A stretch of DNA of 64,000 nucleotides from Pseudobacteriovorax sp. (GCA_013215145.1 JABSRP010000032.1:31734-95733); one strand, 5' to 3'; counted from the stretch's first letter, positions 38,211 through 46,758 are shown. Numbers and translations: made by a program. Notes: a model not told the origin generated them from the sequence alone.

Positions 38211-38263
38211 ACTTTATGGAAAATTTATTATACGTGAGTGAAAGTTTACCTTTGAGAATCTGA

Positions 38264-38622
38264 CTAGTAGTAATTAATTTCTAAAGAATAGTCTTCCAAC
38301 AGAAACCTTTCATTCTTATATATATGGTATTGGTTGGTAGCAATAAGACCTATACTCTCCAAAGATACGAGAGTTGAGATGTCCATTCTCTCTAACTCAC
38401 CATTCTCATTTGGCCAAAAGAAAAGCTTTCTCCCATCTTCGTACCAAGTTCAAAGATTACAATTCTATAGTCTCCACTGGCTTGCTTTACGGGAATCTCA
38501 AAGGCAACCCTTAAAGTTCGATCCGGCTTATGATTTAAGAGTCGATGTCCCCTTTGAAAGGCACAAATAGTTTCCTCAACATAATCATTTCCTAAAAAGG
38601 TTTCGGCAAAGTCTACTGCTTT
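38264..38622 (-). pseudogene. Possible frameshifted gene relic
   Basis: Two reverse frames join into one protein-like sequence. The first (38622-38392) reads DFAETFLGNDYVEETICAF, TLRVAFEIPVKQASGDYRI and VIFELG; a shift at about 38450 leads into the second (38449-38264): WYEDGRKLFFWPNENGELE, SLESIGLIATNQYHIYKNE, FLLEDYSLEIN, then TAG. There is no start codon with a ribosome-binding site. First codon positions are about two-thirds purine in the first part. It begins inside the stop of the 38613 gene in another frame, so it could be that gene's lost C-terminal extension. Family not recognised. Confidence 0.45.
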
Positions 38623-39374
38623 TTAATCCAAGCTATACGTCTATCGTATTTATCATAGATCGGCTTTTTGAGTTTATATCTCTCTTCATTCTTTAGCTCT
38701 TTATAGAACGTTCTTGCTTTCAATTCTTCTCCAGCGATATAGAGAGCCTGAATATAAAAGTACGGATAAGGAAATGTCCAATCGGGGACTTCCCTGGCAT
38801 GTATTTCCCATGATCGAGCCGCTATCGTGGCCAAACGCTTTGCCTCTTCTTTATCGCCAGCCTTAAGTTTCTGATAAGCATATTCAGACGCGCCCACACC
38901 TTTTGAAAAACTTCCACCACCTAGTCTTCCTGCGGCGACGTCTTCACAGCCGAGTAAATACTGATGCTGAAATTGACCAGAATGATAGTAATACTCATTG
39001 CGAAGATATTGTCTATATAAAGCAGGAATAGTTTTAGACTGTTCCAATAGCCTAAAAAGGACTTTCGCCACAGATTCTTTAGTTTTGAGTTCTGTCTCAA
39101 GACTTAACAATTCGGCGTAATCACCTTCAATTACAGCTGCTATATACTGGGCATGTTCACTGTCTGGGTAGTCCTTGAGATAGCTTTGAGTCATCTTATT
39201 AAAGGCGCTAAGATCCTGTGTATTCGTTGATTTGACTCTCGCCTTCCAGTCAGAGAACTGTTTAGGGCTATTAATCCATTGCTTTAGCGCTATGTCACGA
39301 GTAGAATTTGCCATAAGATTGGAAGTCTCAAATGTAGTTATACAAAAAACCGAAATAATTAAAAATCGAATCAT
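38613..39374 (-). CDS. Exported helical-repeat protein
   Basis: 253 residues; signal peptide (to about 22, LMANS). The body consists almost entirely of the helical domain shared with the proteins at 29094 and 33715: YPDSEHAQYIAAVIEGDYAE, YLRNEYYYHSGQFQHQYLLG, FSKGVGASEYAYQKL, then paired helices EEAKRLATIAARSWE. AAGGAATTTACGT precedes the ATG. Divergent from the GrpB-family gene 26 nt away. The 29094 paralogue continues into a SnoaL-like domain where this one stops. Function unknown. Confidence 0.75.
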   Translation of the reverse strand: MIRFLIISVFCITTFETSNLMANSTRDIALKQWINSPKQFSDWKARVKSTNTQDLSAFNKMTQSYLKDYPDSEHAQYIAAVIEGDYAELLSLETELKTKESVAKVLFRLLEQSKTIPALYRQYLRNEYYYHSGQFQHQYLLGCEDVAAGRLGGGSFSKGVGASEYAYQKLKAGDKEEAKRLATIAARSWEIHAREVPDWTFPYPYFYIQALYIAGEELKARTFYKELKNEERYKLKKPIYDKYDRRIAWIKKQ

Positions 39375-39400
39375 ACGTAAATTCCTTTAGCAAATAATAG

Positions 39401-39997
39401 ATGACGTCCCCAGTACAAGACGATTATCATCAGAATATATTTCAAAAACTTCCCATCAAAAAGTATGATAATGCAAATCATCCTTTAGCCAAAATTTGGA
39501 GGACAGCCATATTGGGTATGAAATTTTTAAAATCAAACGAATACCAAAAAGCATCGATGGAACTGTTCAATTTAATGGAAAAAAAACTTCGAAATAGTCT
39601 TCCTACGGCCCGAATTGAACATATTGGAGCTTCATCTGTGCCTGGAGCAATATCGAAAGGTGACCTAGATATTTTTGTCGGATTAGACAACGATCGCTTG
39701 GAAAAAGGGATTCAAGCCATTAGCGAATTGGGATTTGAAATCAAGCAGAATACCTTGCGTACATCGGAGCTTTGTATGATGGAATCAAAAACACAGGATA
39801 ATCTCTCAGTCCAAGTCGTTGCTAATGGCTCAAAATTTGAATTTTTTCTGCATTTCAGAGATATACTCAAAAACCATCCCACAGTTCTTTCAGAGTACAA
39901 TCGATTAAAGGAAAAATGTGAAGACTATGGCGAGGATGAATATCGCGAGATCAAGTCTAATTTCATTGAAAAAATCTTAAAAGAGTATGGTTTTTAA
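39401..39997 (+). CDS. GrpB/UPF0157 family nucleotidyltransferase-fold protein
   Basis: 198 residues. The family signature is IEHIGASSVPGAISKGDLDI (about 72-91), the nucleotidyltransferase-fold motif of GrpB/UPF0157 proteins, followed by ELCMMESKTQD and FFLHFRDILKNHP. The nucleotide chemistry of the family is undefined; many members are fused to CoA-related domains. The first ATG (39401) has no good ribosome-binding site, and it is divergent from the gene at 38613. N-terminal extension of about 30 residues compared with short family members. Confidence 0.85.
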   Translation: MTSPVQDDYHQNIFQKLPIKKYDNANHPLAKIWRTAILGMKFLKSNEYQKASMELFNLMEKKLRNSLPTARIEHIGASSVPGAISKGDLDIFVGLDNDRLEKGIQAISELGFEIKQNTLRTSELCMMESKTQDNLSVQVVANGSKFEFFLHFRDILKNHPTVLSEYNRLKEKCEDYGEDEYREIKSNFIEKILKEYGF

Positions 39998-40026
39998 ACC
40001 AATTGTGTTCTCCAATCCAGCATCAA

Positions 40027-40039
40027 TGTCAAATTGACA
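40027..40039 (+). promoter_or_regulatory. Inverted repeat, possible operator
   Basis: TGTCAA-A-TTGACA is a perfect 6-bp inverted repeat 208 nt upstream of the second oligoendopeptidase gene, shortly after the GrpB stop. It resembles a dimer-binding site; no regulator can be named. Confidence 0.3.
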
Positions 40040-40246
40040 CAAACACATCAAGAGTAAAAAAAATGAGGCCCAAACTCACCCGATTTTTTCTGAAACATCT
40101 AACGGTTGAATTCGTCTATCATTGTAATGGCTAGGAATGACTCCGAAGCTAATGGCTATCGCGCGCTAAGTGAAGGTTATCTAGCACTCTCATAAATAAG
40201 ACCGAGATGGTAATTATAATTTTTCTTTCTATGAAAGGTCCTAGAT

Positions 40247-42028
40247 ATGCCAGTTGATCAGTGGAACCTAGAGCAGTTCTATCCTCATCCAGGTCACGAA
40301 ACTTTGATCAATGATATTGATCGTGCAGGAGCACTTTTAGATCAAATCGAGCAAGCATTAGATACAGGGCCTTTGGATTTTTCAGAGACCTATCGAACCT
40401 TACACAAGGCTAGAATACTTGCTAACAATATCTCCTACTATCTATTCTGTTGGACAGCAATTGATCACGAGCACAAGAGTCTTGATGTGACGCAGAATCT
40501 TAGTCATGAACTATCGGCGAAGCAAACTCGCATCACGGAGATGATAGATAAGCGATTCCGTCAAGTTAGTAAAAACAATCAGGATGCCGTACTTTCGGTT
40601 CTAGCGGGTGATCTAAAAAAGGAACTCGAGTTTCGGTTGGAAAGACAAGCCTTCCCTAGCGAAGACTATAGTTGCGCATTTGCTATGTTGGAGTCAGATG
40701 GTTTAAAAGCATTCCAGAGCATAAGAAATGGTATTGCACGTAAATTCACGGCAAAAATCGACTTTCCTAGCGGTGCCCGAGTGGTAAATGCTTCGGCCAT
40801 AGACGAGTGTTTTAATCATACATCTGCGATCGTTCGCAAGCAATTCTATCGCTGCTGGGACGATTACTACACCAATCATCAAGAAACACTGGCTAAATGC
40901 CTCAGCGCCATCATCGGATGGCGCATCAAGGAGAAGACTACGCGATATCAAGACTCGCGACTAGATCTTCTCCACGATGCTTTTTATCTTCAGAAAACCA
41001 CTCAGGACACGGTGGAGACTCTTCGGAAACATCTCAGCGATTTCTCTCCCAAGGTTCACGAGGCTTTAGGTGCCATGGCTCAAGCCTGCGGTAAAGGACA
41101 ACTAGAACCCGAAGATATTTGGGCACCCATGATTATACCTGCCCCCAAAATGGGCCATCCAATGGAGTGGAACCTCTCACAAGCTTTAGAGTTTATCGAC
41201 GAGTCCATGTCTAAGGTCGATCCAGAATTCAGTAATTTTCTCATATATATGCAAAAAAATAGTCTCATCGAGGCAAGTCAATCAACCAAAAAGCATCCGG
41301 GAGCGTTCTGTATCCATTTACCTCAAAATCGCGTCCCACTTGTTTACTGTACTTTTACCGGGACTATAGCATCTGTCAGTACCCTAGCTCATGAACTTGG
41401 GCATGCCTATCACTATTGGATCTGTCGGGACCTCAGCGAAGGTGACCCCAAGTATCCCATGACACTAGCAGAAACGGCCAGCACATTCACAGAGATCATC
41501 GTCTGCAATCATCTCATAGAACGTTTTCCCGATCAGGAACTTGCTATCCGATGGCATCAGAGTGCCAACTTTCTCTCATTTGCGGTTAACAGTATGCTAC
41601 GTTTTGATCTTGAGCATTGGATGAACCAAACTCGCATCTCAGAACCACTGACAGCAGACAGGCTCAATCAAAAGACAAAAGATCTTTGGAAGCTATGGTA
41701 TGGCTCCAATATCACCGAGGGAGATTCAAGGTATTGGGCAAAAATTAGTCTATTCTTTTTCTCACACATTGAGTTTTATAATTATCCTTATGCTGTCGGA
41801 TATTTTATCGCTTTGGCATTGGTCCAACGTCAAATAAAGAATTCTGAAAGTTTCGCAGATTTTTATCGAGACTTTCTTCATGCAACTCCTTTTGAAAAGG
41901 TCGAAAGTCTTGTTCTTAAAAATCTTGGATATTCGTCAATTTCTGGATTCATTGACGAAGGACTGAAGACGCAAGAAGATATTTTTGACAGGCTACATAA
42001 AGTTTGTGATAAATTAGAGTTCCACTAA
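40247..42028 (+). CDS. M3B oligoendopeptidase, cytoplasmic
   Basis: 593 residues without a signal peptide. Zinc motif HELGH at 382-386 with Glu409 in LAETASTFTE. N-terminal MPVDQWNLEQFYP matches the WDLxxLYP opening of M3B enzymes, and HPGAFCIHLPQNRVPLVYCTF precedes the zinc site as in this clade. It cleaves oligopeptides in the cytoplasm. It is a distant paralogue of the exported PepF at 30291. AAAGG precedes the ATG. Its last 4 nt overlap the 3' end of the convergent lipoprotein gene. Confidence 0.9.
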   Translation: MPVDQWNLEQFYPHPGHETLINDIDRAGALLDQIEQALDTGPLDFSETYRTLHKARILANNISYYLFCWTAIDHEHKSLDVTQNLSHELSAKQTRITEMIDKRFRQVSKNNQDAVLSVLAGDLKKELEFRLERQAFPSEDYSCAFAMLESDGLKAFQSIRNGIARKFTAKIDFPSGARVVNASAIDECFNHTSAIVRKQFYRCWDDYYTNHQETLAKCLSAIIGWRIKEKTTRYQDSRLDLLHDAFYLQKTTQDTVETLRKHLSDFSPKVHEALGAMAQACGKGQLEPEDIWAPMIIPAPKMGHPMEWNLSQALEFIDESMSKVDPEFSNFLIYMQKNSLIEASQSTKKHPGAFCIHLPQNRVPLVYCTFTGTIASVSTLAHELGHAYHYWICRDLSEGDPKYPMTLAETASTFTEIIVCNHLIERFPDQELAIRWHQSANFLSFAVNSMLRFDLEHWMNQTRISEPLTADRLNQKTKDLWKLWYGSNITEGDSRYWAKISLFFFSHIEFYNYPYAVGYFIALALVQRQIKNSESFADFYRDFLHATPFEKVESLVLKNLGYSSISGFIDEGLKTQEDIFDRLHKVCDKLEFH

Positions 42029-43338
42029 GGGCAAGGAATATAGCCCTTGCGAATCACATGACTTTCTCTTGCAGCATTGTCTTCAAGGCTGACAAAATCA
42101 CTCACTTCTATCCTAAGACTTTCACTAGCTTTTAGCATTTCTTGAAAATCAATCAGAGTAGCAGGAAGGCTTGCTATCACGTCAGTAGCATCGTAGGCAT
42201 TACCAGTAAAAACAGGTAGGTCTATGTTAACCCTTAAAGCAAAACCCTCTTTACAGCTAGAAAATTCCACCGACCTTCTCGCCAAGGCTTGACCTTGATT
42301 CAAAATATCAGCAAATTCCCAGCTTACCTTTGGAGCGATCTTTCCTGCTTCTAGCGTAAGGGTTTCAAATTCTGGAACATAAGTGATTTCAATATCTTCG
42401 TTAGAATTATTTCGGGGAGACGTCACATAAACCTGAAGGTTATCGACGTTATTGATCGGATTGTCACCACTGTATTGAAACGAAAGGAACTGAGACTCTT
42501 CTGAATTGAGATCATTGACATTCATTAGGCCAACTGTTCCTGGAAATTCCATCCCTGCTAACCAGTCTAGCGTAATATCGGTACTTTCTGATTCTAAGCT
42601 ATGAAAAAAGCTTATCCGTGATTTACCTGTATTATTATTTACGTTGGCTTGTAGGGCAGGAGATGCATCTGAGAAATCAAAGGCTGCGCCTTCTTTCCAG
42701 CTAAAGTTTCTTTCCAATTTATAGGCGAATGGTCTCGTAGTCGAGCGATCATCATTACCTAAGTGATCGTACTCGATACCGACGATTGTAGCAGGACCAA
42801 ATAGATTAATATTAATATCTCCCTCACATACCTGAGAATTGAGATAGTTGCCAAAAGTATGTGGTCCGGCCAGAGTGCAAAATCCAGTATTACTGTTCAC
42901 TAGTTCGATGGCTTTTCCAGGACGCTCCTGGCCTTCAAGAATCTTTGTTAGGTCATGTCGAAACGTGGGTTTACACTTATCGGCGGAGATCAGATCATCT
43001 GTTTGTTCCTTGCGAAACATAAAGAGTTCCTTCGCAACCTCTCCATCATGACATGCAATAGCCAAGTCGATAGTTTTACCCGTTACGTTTGGTATCTTAC
43101 AGGCATAATCCTCGTTGCAAGATTCTACAACAGAAATCGTATTATAAGAGTCGTCTCCAAACTCTTTCCAACTTATCGAAAATATCGCCTGATCGTAAGT
43201 TAAGGCCGCGAAATTTTGCGGCGCAGGCTGGTTATCAGCTTCACTTTTTGACTTTTTATCTTTGTTGCAAGCAGCCAAAGCTACCAAAACCATCAAACTC
43301 GGCATGGCCGTTAGCAGTCTAGTTCTAAACATTCTCAT
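42025..43338 (-). CDS. Large lipoprotein of unknown function
   Basis: 437 residues with lipobox LAAC (Cys24) and a Lys/Ser-rich linker. The mature part is beta-rich with eight or more Cys (VESCNEDYACKI, AIACHDG, DKCKPTF, GFCTLAG, QVCEGD, FSSCKEG, YIPCP), suggesting disulfides outside the cytoplasm. No family recognised. AGGAATCTAAATTT lies upstream of the ATG. It is convergent with the cytoplasmic M3B peptidase, overlapping it by 4 nt. Confidence 0.7.
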   Translation of the reverse strand: MRMFRTRLLTAMPSLMVLVALAACNKDKKSKSEADNQPAPQNFAALTYDQAIFSISWKEFGDDSYNTISVVESCNEDYACKIPNVTGKTIDLAIACHDGEVAKELFMFRKEQTDDLISADKCKPTFRHDLTKILEGQERPGKAIELVNSNTGFCTLAGPHTFGNYLNSQVCEGDININLFGPATIVGIEYDHLGNDDRSTTRPFAYKLERNFSWKEGAAFDFSDASPALQANVNNNTGKSRISFFHSLESESTDITLDWLAGMEFPGTVGLMNVNDLNSEESQFLSFQYSGDNPINNVDNLQVYVTSPRNNSNEDIEITYVPEFETLTLEAGKIAPKVSWEFADILNQGQALARRSVEFSSCKEGFALRVNIDLPVFTGNAYDATDVIASLPATLIDFQEMLKASESLRIEVSDFVSLEDNAARESHVIRKGYIPCP

Positions 43339-43442
43339 AAATTTAGATTCCTATCAATCAAGGCTCGTAGGGTCTTTAACTATTTAATATTATTAGAAAC
43401 ATACTAACATCCATTCTCGTTGATGTTTCACAATTACTTGAC

Positions 43443-43595
43443 GTGAGAAAGCGGGATGGGTTGCAAGAAGGTTTTTCAATTATTTGGAAAGACAGTCTAA
43501 AAGAGGATAATATCGATTTAATGCTAAGGGTGAATGCTACTAAGACTTTGTATTTTCTAAGGTATATCGAAATACGGAACCCGCAAAAAGCCTAA
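43443..43595 (+). CDS. Possible small protein or gene relic (50 aa)
   Basis: A GTG-started frame, MRKRDGLQEGFSIIWKDSLK followed by EDNIDLMLRVNATKTLYFL and YIEIRNPQKA. The same frame is open upstream to about 43378 with coding-like residues (LFNIIRNILTSILVDVSQLL), so it may be the end of a longer decayed gene. First codon positions are about 64% purine. No ribosome-binding site. It ends 46 nt before the VOC-protein gene. Confidence 0.35.
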   Translation: MRKRDGLQEGFSIIWKDSLKEDNIDLMLRVNATKTLYFLRYIEIRNPQKA

Positions 43596-43641
43596 AAGAA
43601 ACAGCAGACAAAATGCAGCAATAAAAAGGAAGGTAAACAAA

Positions 43642-44280
43642 ATGGAAATAGACCACTATTTTATCGCAACATCAAACCCAGATTCACTTGCAGAATCCCT
43701 TATCCAAGCTGGCTTCCACGAGGGGCGAAACAACACTCATCCTGGACAGGGTACTGCAAATCGCTGCTTTTTCTTCCAGCAGACCTATCTTGAAATACTT
43801 TTCCCAACTAACGAAAAGGTTAAAAACCCGGAAGTCGATACACTACTTCATCTTGGTCAAAGGATAGCCTCAAAGGCCTGTCCATTTGGTCTCTGCTTGC
43901 GAAACAAGCCCAACGATTCGATGACGAGACCTCCATTCCCTTTTGATGTTTATGATCCACAGTATTTCGAAGGAGACAAAACGATCGCCATTGGTAAAGC
44001 AACCCCAGCCGAGCCTCTATGGTTTTTCTTAAACTTCGTAAAGAGACCCGAAGAACCATATTGCAAGCTGCATAACAATGGCGTGCAAAAACTTAGTGCT
44101 ATAGAGTTTCATGGTCCATGGGTGGATCAGAGCTCAAAAAGCGCACAAATCATCTCGAAGATCAGCAATATCAGTCTAAGCAGATCGGAGATAAACACAT
44201 GTACCCTTGTTTTTGATTCAGGAATTCAGGGAAGACAACTAGATCTACGTCAGGAGTTTGGACTTTTAATGAAGTATTAG
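43642..44280 (+). CDS. Glyoxalase-like (VOC) domain protein
   Basis: 212 residues. The start MEIDHYFIATSNPDSLAESL places a His at position 5, and YLEILFP near 52 supplies the Glu, the usual first-module metal pair of glyoxalase-like VOC proteins; HPGQGTANRCFFF is the connecting strand. The second module (LSAIEFHGPWVDQSSKSA) is weaker. Soluble, cytoplasmic, substrate unknown. GGAAGG precedes the ATG. Confidence 0.75.
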   Translation: MEIDHYFIATSNPDSLAESLIQAGFHEGRNNTHPGQGTANRCFFFQQTYLEILFPTNEKVKNPEVDTLLHLGQRIASKACPFGLCLRNKPNDSMTRPPFPFDVYDPQYFEGDKTIAIGKATPAEPLWFFLNFVKRPEEPYCKLHNNGVQKLSAIEFHGPWVDQSSKSAQIISKISNISLSRSEINTCTLVFDSGIQGRQLDLRQEFGLLMKY

Positions 44281-44358
44281 TAGGAGTCGATTCGGATTTC
44301 TTCTTCCGTCTTCGACGCGCGAAGTAACGTCGGACCCGTTGTTGGCTTTTGGTTATGG

Positions 44359-45021
44359 TTAGCTTTTATTCAAAAACCGATTGCCTCGATCTAGAGTCAG
44401 CTTCATAAGCACAAACCCGATACCAAAACCGACGACAGCAGGGACGTAATGAAAGATTAGAAAATGCTCTGGTGCCGATTCGGGGCAAAGAACTCTAAGC
44501 ATCATCATTGAGGTAACGGCAAGGCCCAGCACGCCGTAGGAAGCCACAAAATCCGATTTGAAAGGGGCCAATCTGCAGAAAAGGTACAGAGAAAAGGCTC
44601 CTCCTAATCCCAGTATAAGGAAAATTTCAGCAGAGCAAACGAACTCGGCTCGAGCTCTAACAAGCGTCATGGTCTCAAAATATTTCGTGTCAATGGTAAG
44701 ACTTGAAATATAAACACCCGCACAACTGAGAAGCAAGGCTCCAACAGCAATCTTTTCCTTCTTAGAGACGCGATGCGTATATGGTTCAGCAAACCGAAAC
44801 GCATGGTAAAAGGACCAAATCGCAATTAGATACAAAACACAGATCTCGATGAAGGCGCTATTCAGTGAAACTTCTACATAATGGGATCTGTAGAGCATGA
44901 CGGCTGTAGACATTCCCACCAAGGAAATAGCTAAAAGCCAGTAAACATAAAATGATACCGACTTTTTAAACGGTTTTAAATCCGCAACCAAATCGTCTAA
45001 TATGTCATTATGCTGACTCAT
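44359..45021 (-). CDS. NrsF/DUF1109-like anti-sigma membrane protein
   Basis: About 220 residues with six predicted membrane helices. The N-terminal cytoplasmic stretch (ILDDLVADLKPFKKS) and the C-terminal RVLCPESAPEHFLIFHYVPA fit the DUF1109/NrsF family, which hold ECF sigma factors at the membrane. I chose ATG 45021 (MSQHND) because AAGG lies 8 nt upstream; an ATG at 45063 lacks a site. NrsF genes usually follow their ECF sigma gene, but none is present within the adjacent 690 nt, which makes this copy an orphan in the window. Confidence 0.65.
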   Translation of the reverse strand: MSQHNDILDDLVADLKPFKKSVSFYVYWLLAISLVGMSTAVMLYRSHYVEVSLNSAFIEICVLYLIAIWSFYHAFRFAEPYTHRVSKKEKIAVGALLLSCAGVYISSLTIDTKYFETMTLVRARAEFVCSAEIFLILGLGGAFSLYLFCRLAPFKSDFVASYGVLGLAVTSMMMLRVLCPESAPEHFLIFHYVPAVVGFGIGFVLMKLTLDRGNRFLNKS

Positions 45022-45262
45022 TCGAAATACCTTATAAGCATAAAGTCCCGTAACTATTGCCATTAAATCTCTGCATCCGATTTTGACTTCTGATGCGAAG
45101 CGACTACCATGACCTGAAATCCCTATAATTTCAATATTATATATATTCCGAAAACTGCTGCCAAGGCCACCTATTTAAGCTTCCAGAGGGATCAACGCGC
45201 CCGTTCATCCTCTAATTCGAAGAAGTGGCCCCATTGGTTTCACGTAAATTTATAAAATCTTT

Positions 45263-45496
45263 TCATTCTTTCCTACGGTAAACTTTTCCGCGGCGTACTG
45301 CAGGCCTAGAAATCAGAAAACCACTTCGAACTTCACCTTCAAGAGCCCACCTACGGTCACTAGCATTCAGTCTTTCCCTTCTGTCGGACAACGACTTCGT
45401 TTTTGTAAGACTCTTCCGCAAAATTAGCTATAGTAGAGTGCAAAGGTAATTACGGCAATCTTCGCTGCCAGAGTTAACATGTGACCGATTAACCAT
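45263..45496 (-). pseudogene. Small basic protein gene interrupted by an in-frame TAG
   Basis: AGGAG at 45506-45510 lies 9 nt before ATG 45496. The frame runs 22 codons to TAG and then stays open, in the same frame, for 54 more codons: SLTKTKSLSDRRERLNA, SDRRWALEGEVRSGFLISR, VRRGKVYRRKE. The second part could also be translated alone from TTG 45421 (52 residues) but lacks a ribosome-binding site. The DRR-rich composition resembles small basic proteins of this group. Could be a nonsense-broken gene, a read-through product, or chance. Confidence 0.4.
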
Positions 45497-45633
45497 AAAT
45501 TTTTTCTCCTATTGCAAAACGTATTAGTTTTAATAACTTAACAGAAGCAAGGTAAGCCACTTTAAATTACCCTCTTGACAAGTCGTAAATAGTTCCTTAT
45601 CGGTTCATCAAGGTGTCTTCGCCGCTTTGGAAA

Positions 45634-45693
45634 CTCTCATCTCTCCTGTTTCAAAGTATTAGGGAAACTCCGATGAGAGAAGTTTGCAAACTT
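45634..45693 (+). promoter_or_regulatory. Inverted repeats upstream of the deaminase gene
   Basis: CTCTCATC (45634-45641) and GATGAGAG (45672-45679) form an 8-bp inverted repeat 30 nt apart. Directly after it AAGTTTGCAAACTT (45680-45693) is a perfect 14-bp palindrome, 21 nt before the start codon. Candidate operator or leader hairpin; it does not match the purine-riboswitch core I know. Confidence 0.4.
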
Positions 45694-45714
45694 TTCCATT
45701 GAGAGGACGTCCTG

Positions 45715-46173
45715 ATGTGTCATCAGACTTTTATTCTAAGAACCCTGCAACTCGCACAAGCCGCTAAAAGCGAGGGGAATCACCCTTTCGGCGCCTTATT
45801 GGTCGTTGATGGTTCCATCGTTTTAGAGTCGAAAAACTCCGTTGTTACCAGTGGTGACGTCACACAGCATGCCGAGCTGTCGCTTATCAAAGCAGCATCG
45901 ACTCGGTTTTCTGAAAAAACCCTAAGTCGCGCCAAGCTCTACACTAGTACTGAGCCCTGCGCGATGTGCGCCGCTGCCATATATTGGGTTGGAATCAGGG
46001 AAGTCATTTTTGGACTTTCCGCTAAGGCTCTTGGTGAGCTTACGACTGGATCTCTCTTGATTCCAGCGGATAATATATTCGATTGCGGGCGCTACAGAAC
46101 GAAGCTTGTAGGTCCAATCCTAACTAAGGAAGCAAAAAAAGTGCATCTCGGATTCTGGTCAAAGACTAAATAG
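45715..46173 (+). CDS. Nucleoside/purine deaminase, CDA-like zinc fold
   Basis: 152 residues. Zinc ligands and catalytic Glu are visible as HAELSLI and STEPCAMCAAAIYW, with the NHPFGALLVVDG substrate loop. The layout fits bacterial guanine deaminase and TadA-type proteins; the TSTEPCAMC and AIYWVGIREVIFGL context is closer to the free-base or nucleoside deaminases, but the substrate cannot be fixed from sequence. GAGAGG lies 9 nt before the ATG. It is convergent with paiB, 12 nt from its end. Confidence 0.85.
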   Translation: MCHQTFILRTLQLAQAAKSEGNHPFGALLVVDGSIVLESKNSVVTSGDVTQHAELSLIKAASTRFSEKTLSRAKLYTSTEPCAMCAAAIYWVGIREVIFGLSAKALGELTTGSLLIPADNIFDCGRYRTKLVGPILTKEAKKVHLGFWSKTK

Positions 46174-46185
46174 GTAGAGAGTTTA

Positions 46186-46758
46186 CTAGTGGTGAGCATC
46201 AAAAATTCGCTTCTGATCGTCTTCCGACCTATTCTGACTCATTTTTTTCTTTGCCTGGATATCGTGAATCTGAATTTTGAAGCCGGTGATACCCTTCATT
46301 ATTTGCGTCGTAAACTGACTTGGAGCATCTGAAACGCTCCATGGATTTTCTTGATCCTTTTCCATCTGACGGGTGAACGTTTCAAGATGCTGCATCAACC
46401 AATCGGAACTCTCTACCACGGTGAATGTTCCGGAAATTTGTAGAACTTCAAAATTCCATGTAGGAACAACTTTTCCGTCGATCGCTTTCCTCCTATAAAG
46501 ACTTGGGGACACATAATAGCTACGACCTCTATAAGTAGCCAAGACGTCAATGGCACCCTGTTCAGCAAGTGGATTGGATCTCGATATATGCCCTTCGATG
46601 CAGCCCAAATCACCCGACTTCCAATCAACGATGGTGGGTATCGCCTCGCACTGCAACTGACCATCAACCTGATAAAAGATCTGAGCTAAGGGGTAGTTCA
46701 AAATCAACTCTTTGATTTCTTGAACATCACTCATTATAAAGTGTTTGGGAATATACAA
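46186..46758 (-). CDS. paiB: FMN-binding negative regulator, PaiB family
   Basis: 190 residues with the family opening MYIPKHF, then GHISRSNPL (GHxARxNP type), YYVSPSLY and VPTWNFEVLQISG. In Bacillus PaiB acts on sporulation and degradative-enzyme genes; here the role is unknown. TTG start supported by the conserved MYxPxxF and a GTAGG upstream. The C-terminus (AKKKMSQNRSEDDQKRIFD) matches the family's KMSQNR segment. Confidence 0.9.
   Translation of the reverse strand: MYIPKHFIMSDVQEIKELILNYPLAQIFYQVDGQLQCEAIPTIVDWKSGDLGCIEGHISRSNPLAEQGAIDVLATYRGRSYYVSPSLYRRKAIDGKVVPTWNFEVLQISGTFTVVESSDWLMQHLETFTRQMEKDQENPWSVSDAPSQFTTQIMKGITGFKIQIHDIQAKKKMSQNRSEDDQKRIFDAHH

Noticed and set aside
38334..38570. 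78-residue forward frame in the gap after the propeller gene
   Set aside because: Starts with TTG without a ribosome-binding site and lies opposite the more protein-like reverse relic.
45600..45714. Purine riboswitch before the deaminase gene
   Set aside because: The inverted repeats do not show the conserved purine aptamer core or its three-helix layout.
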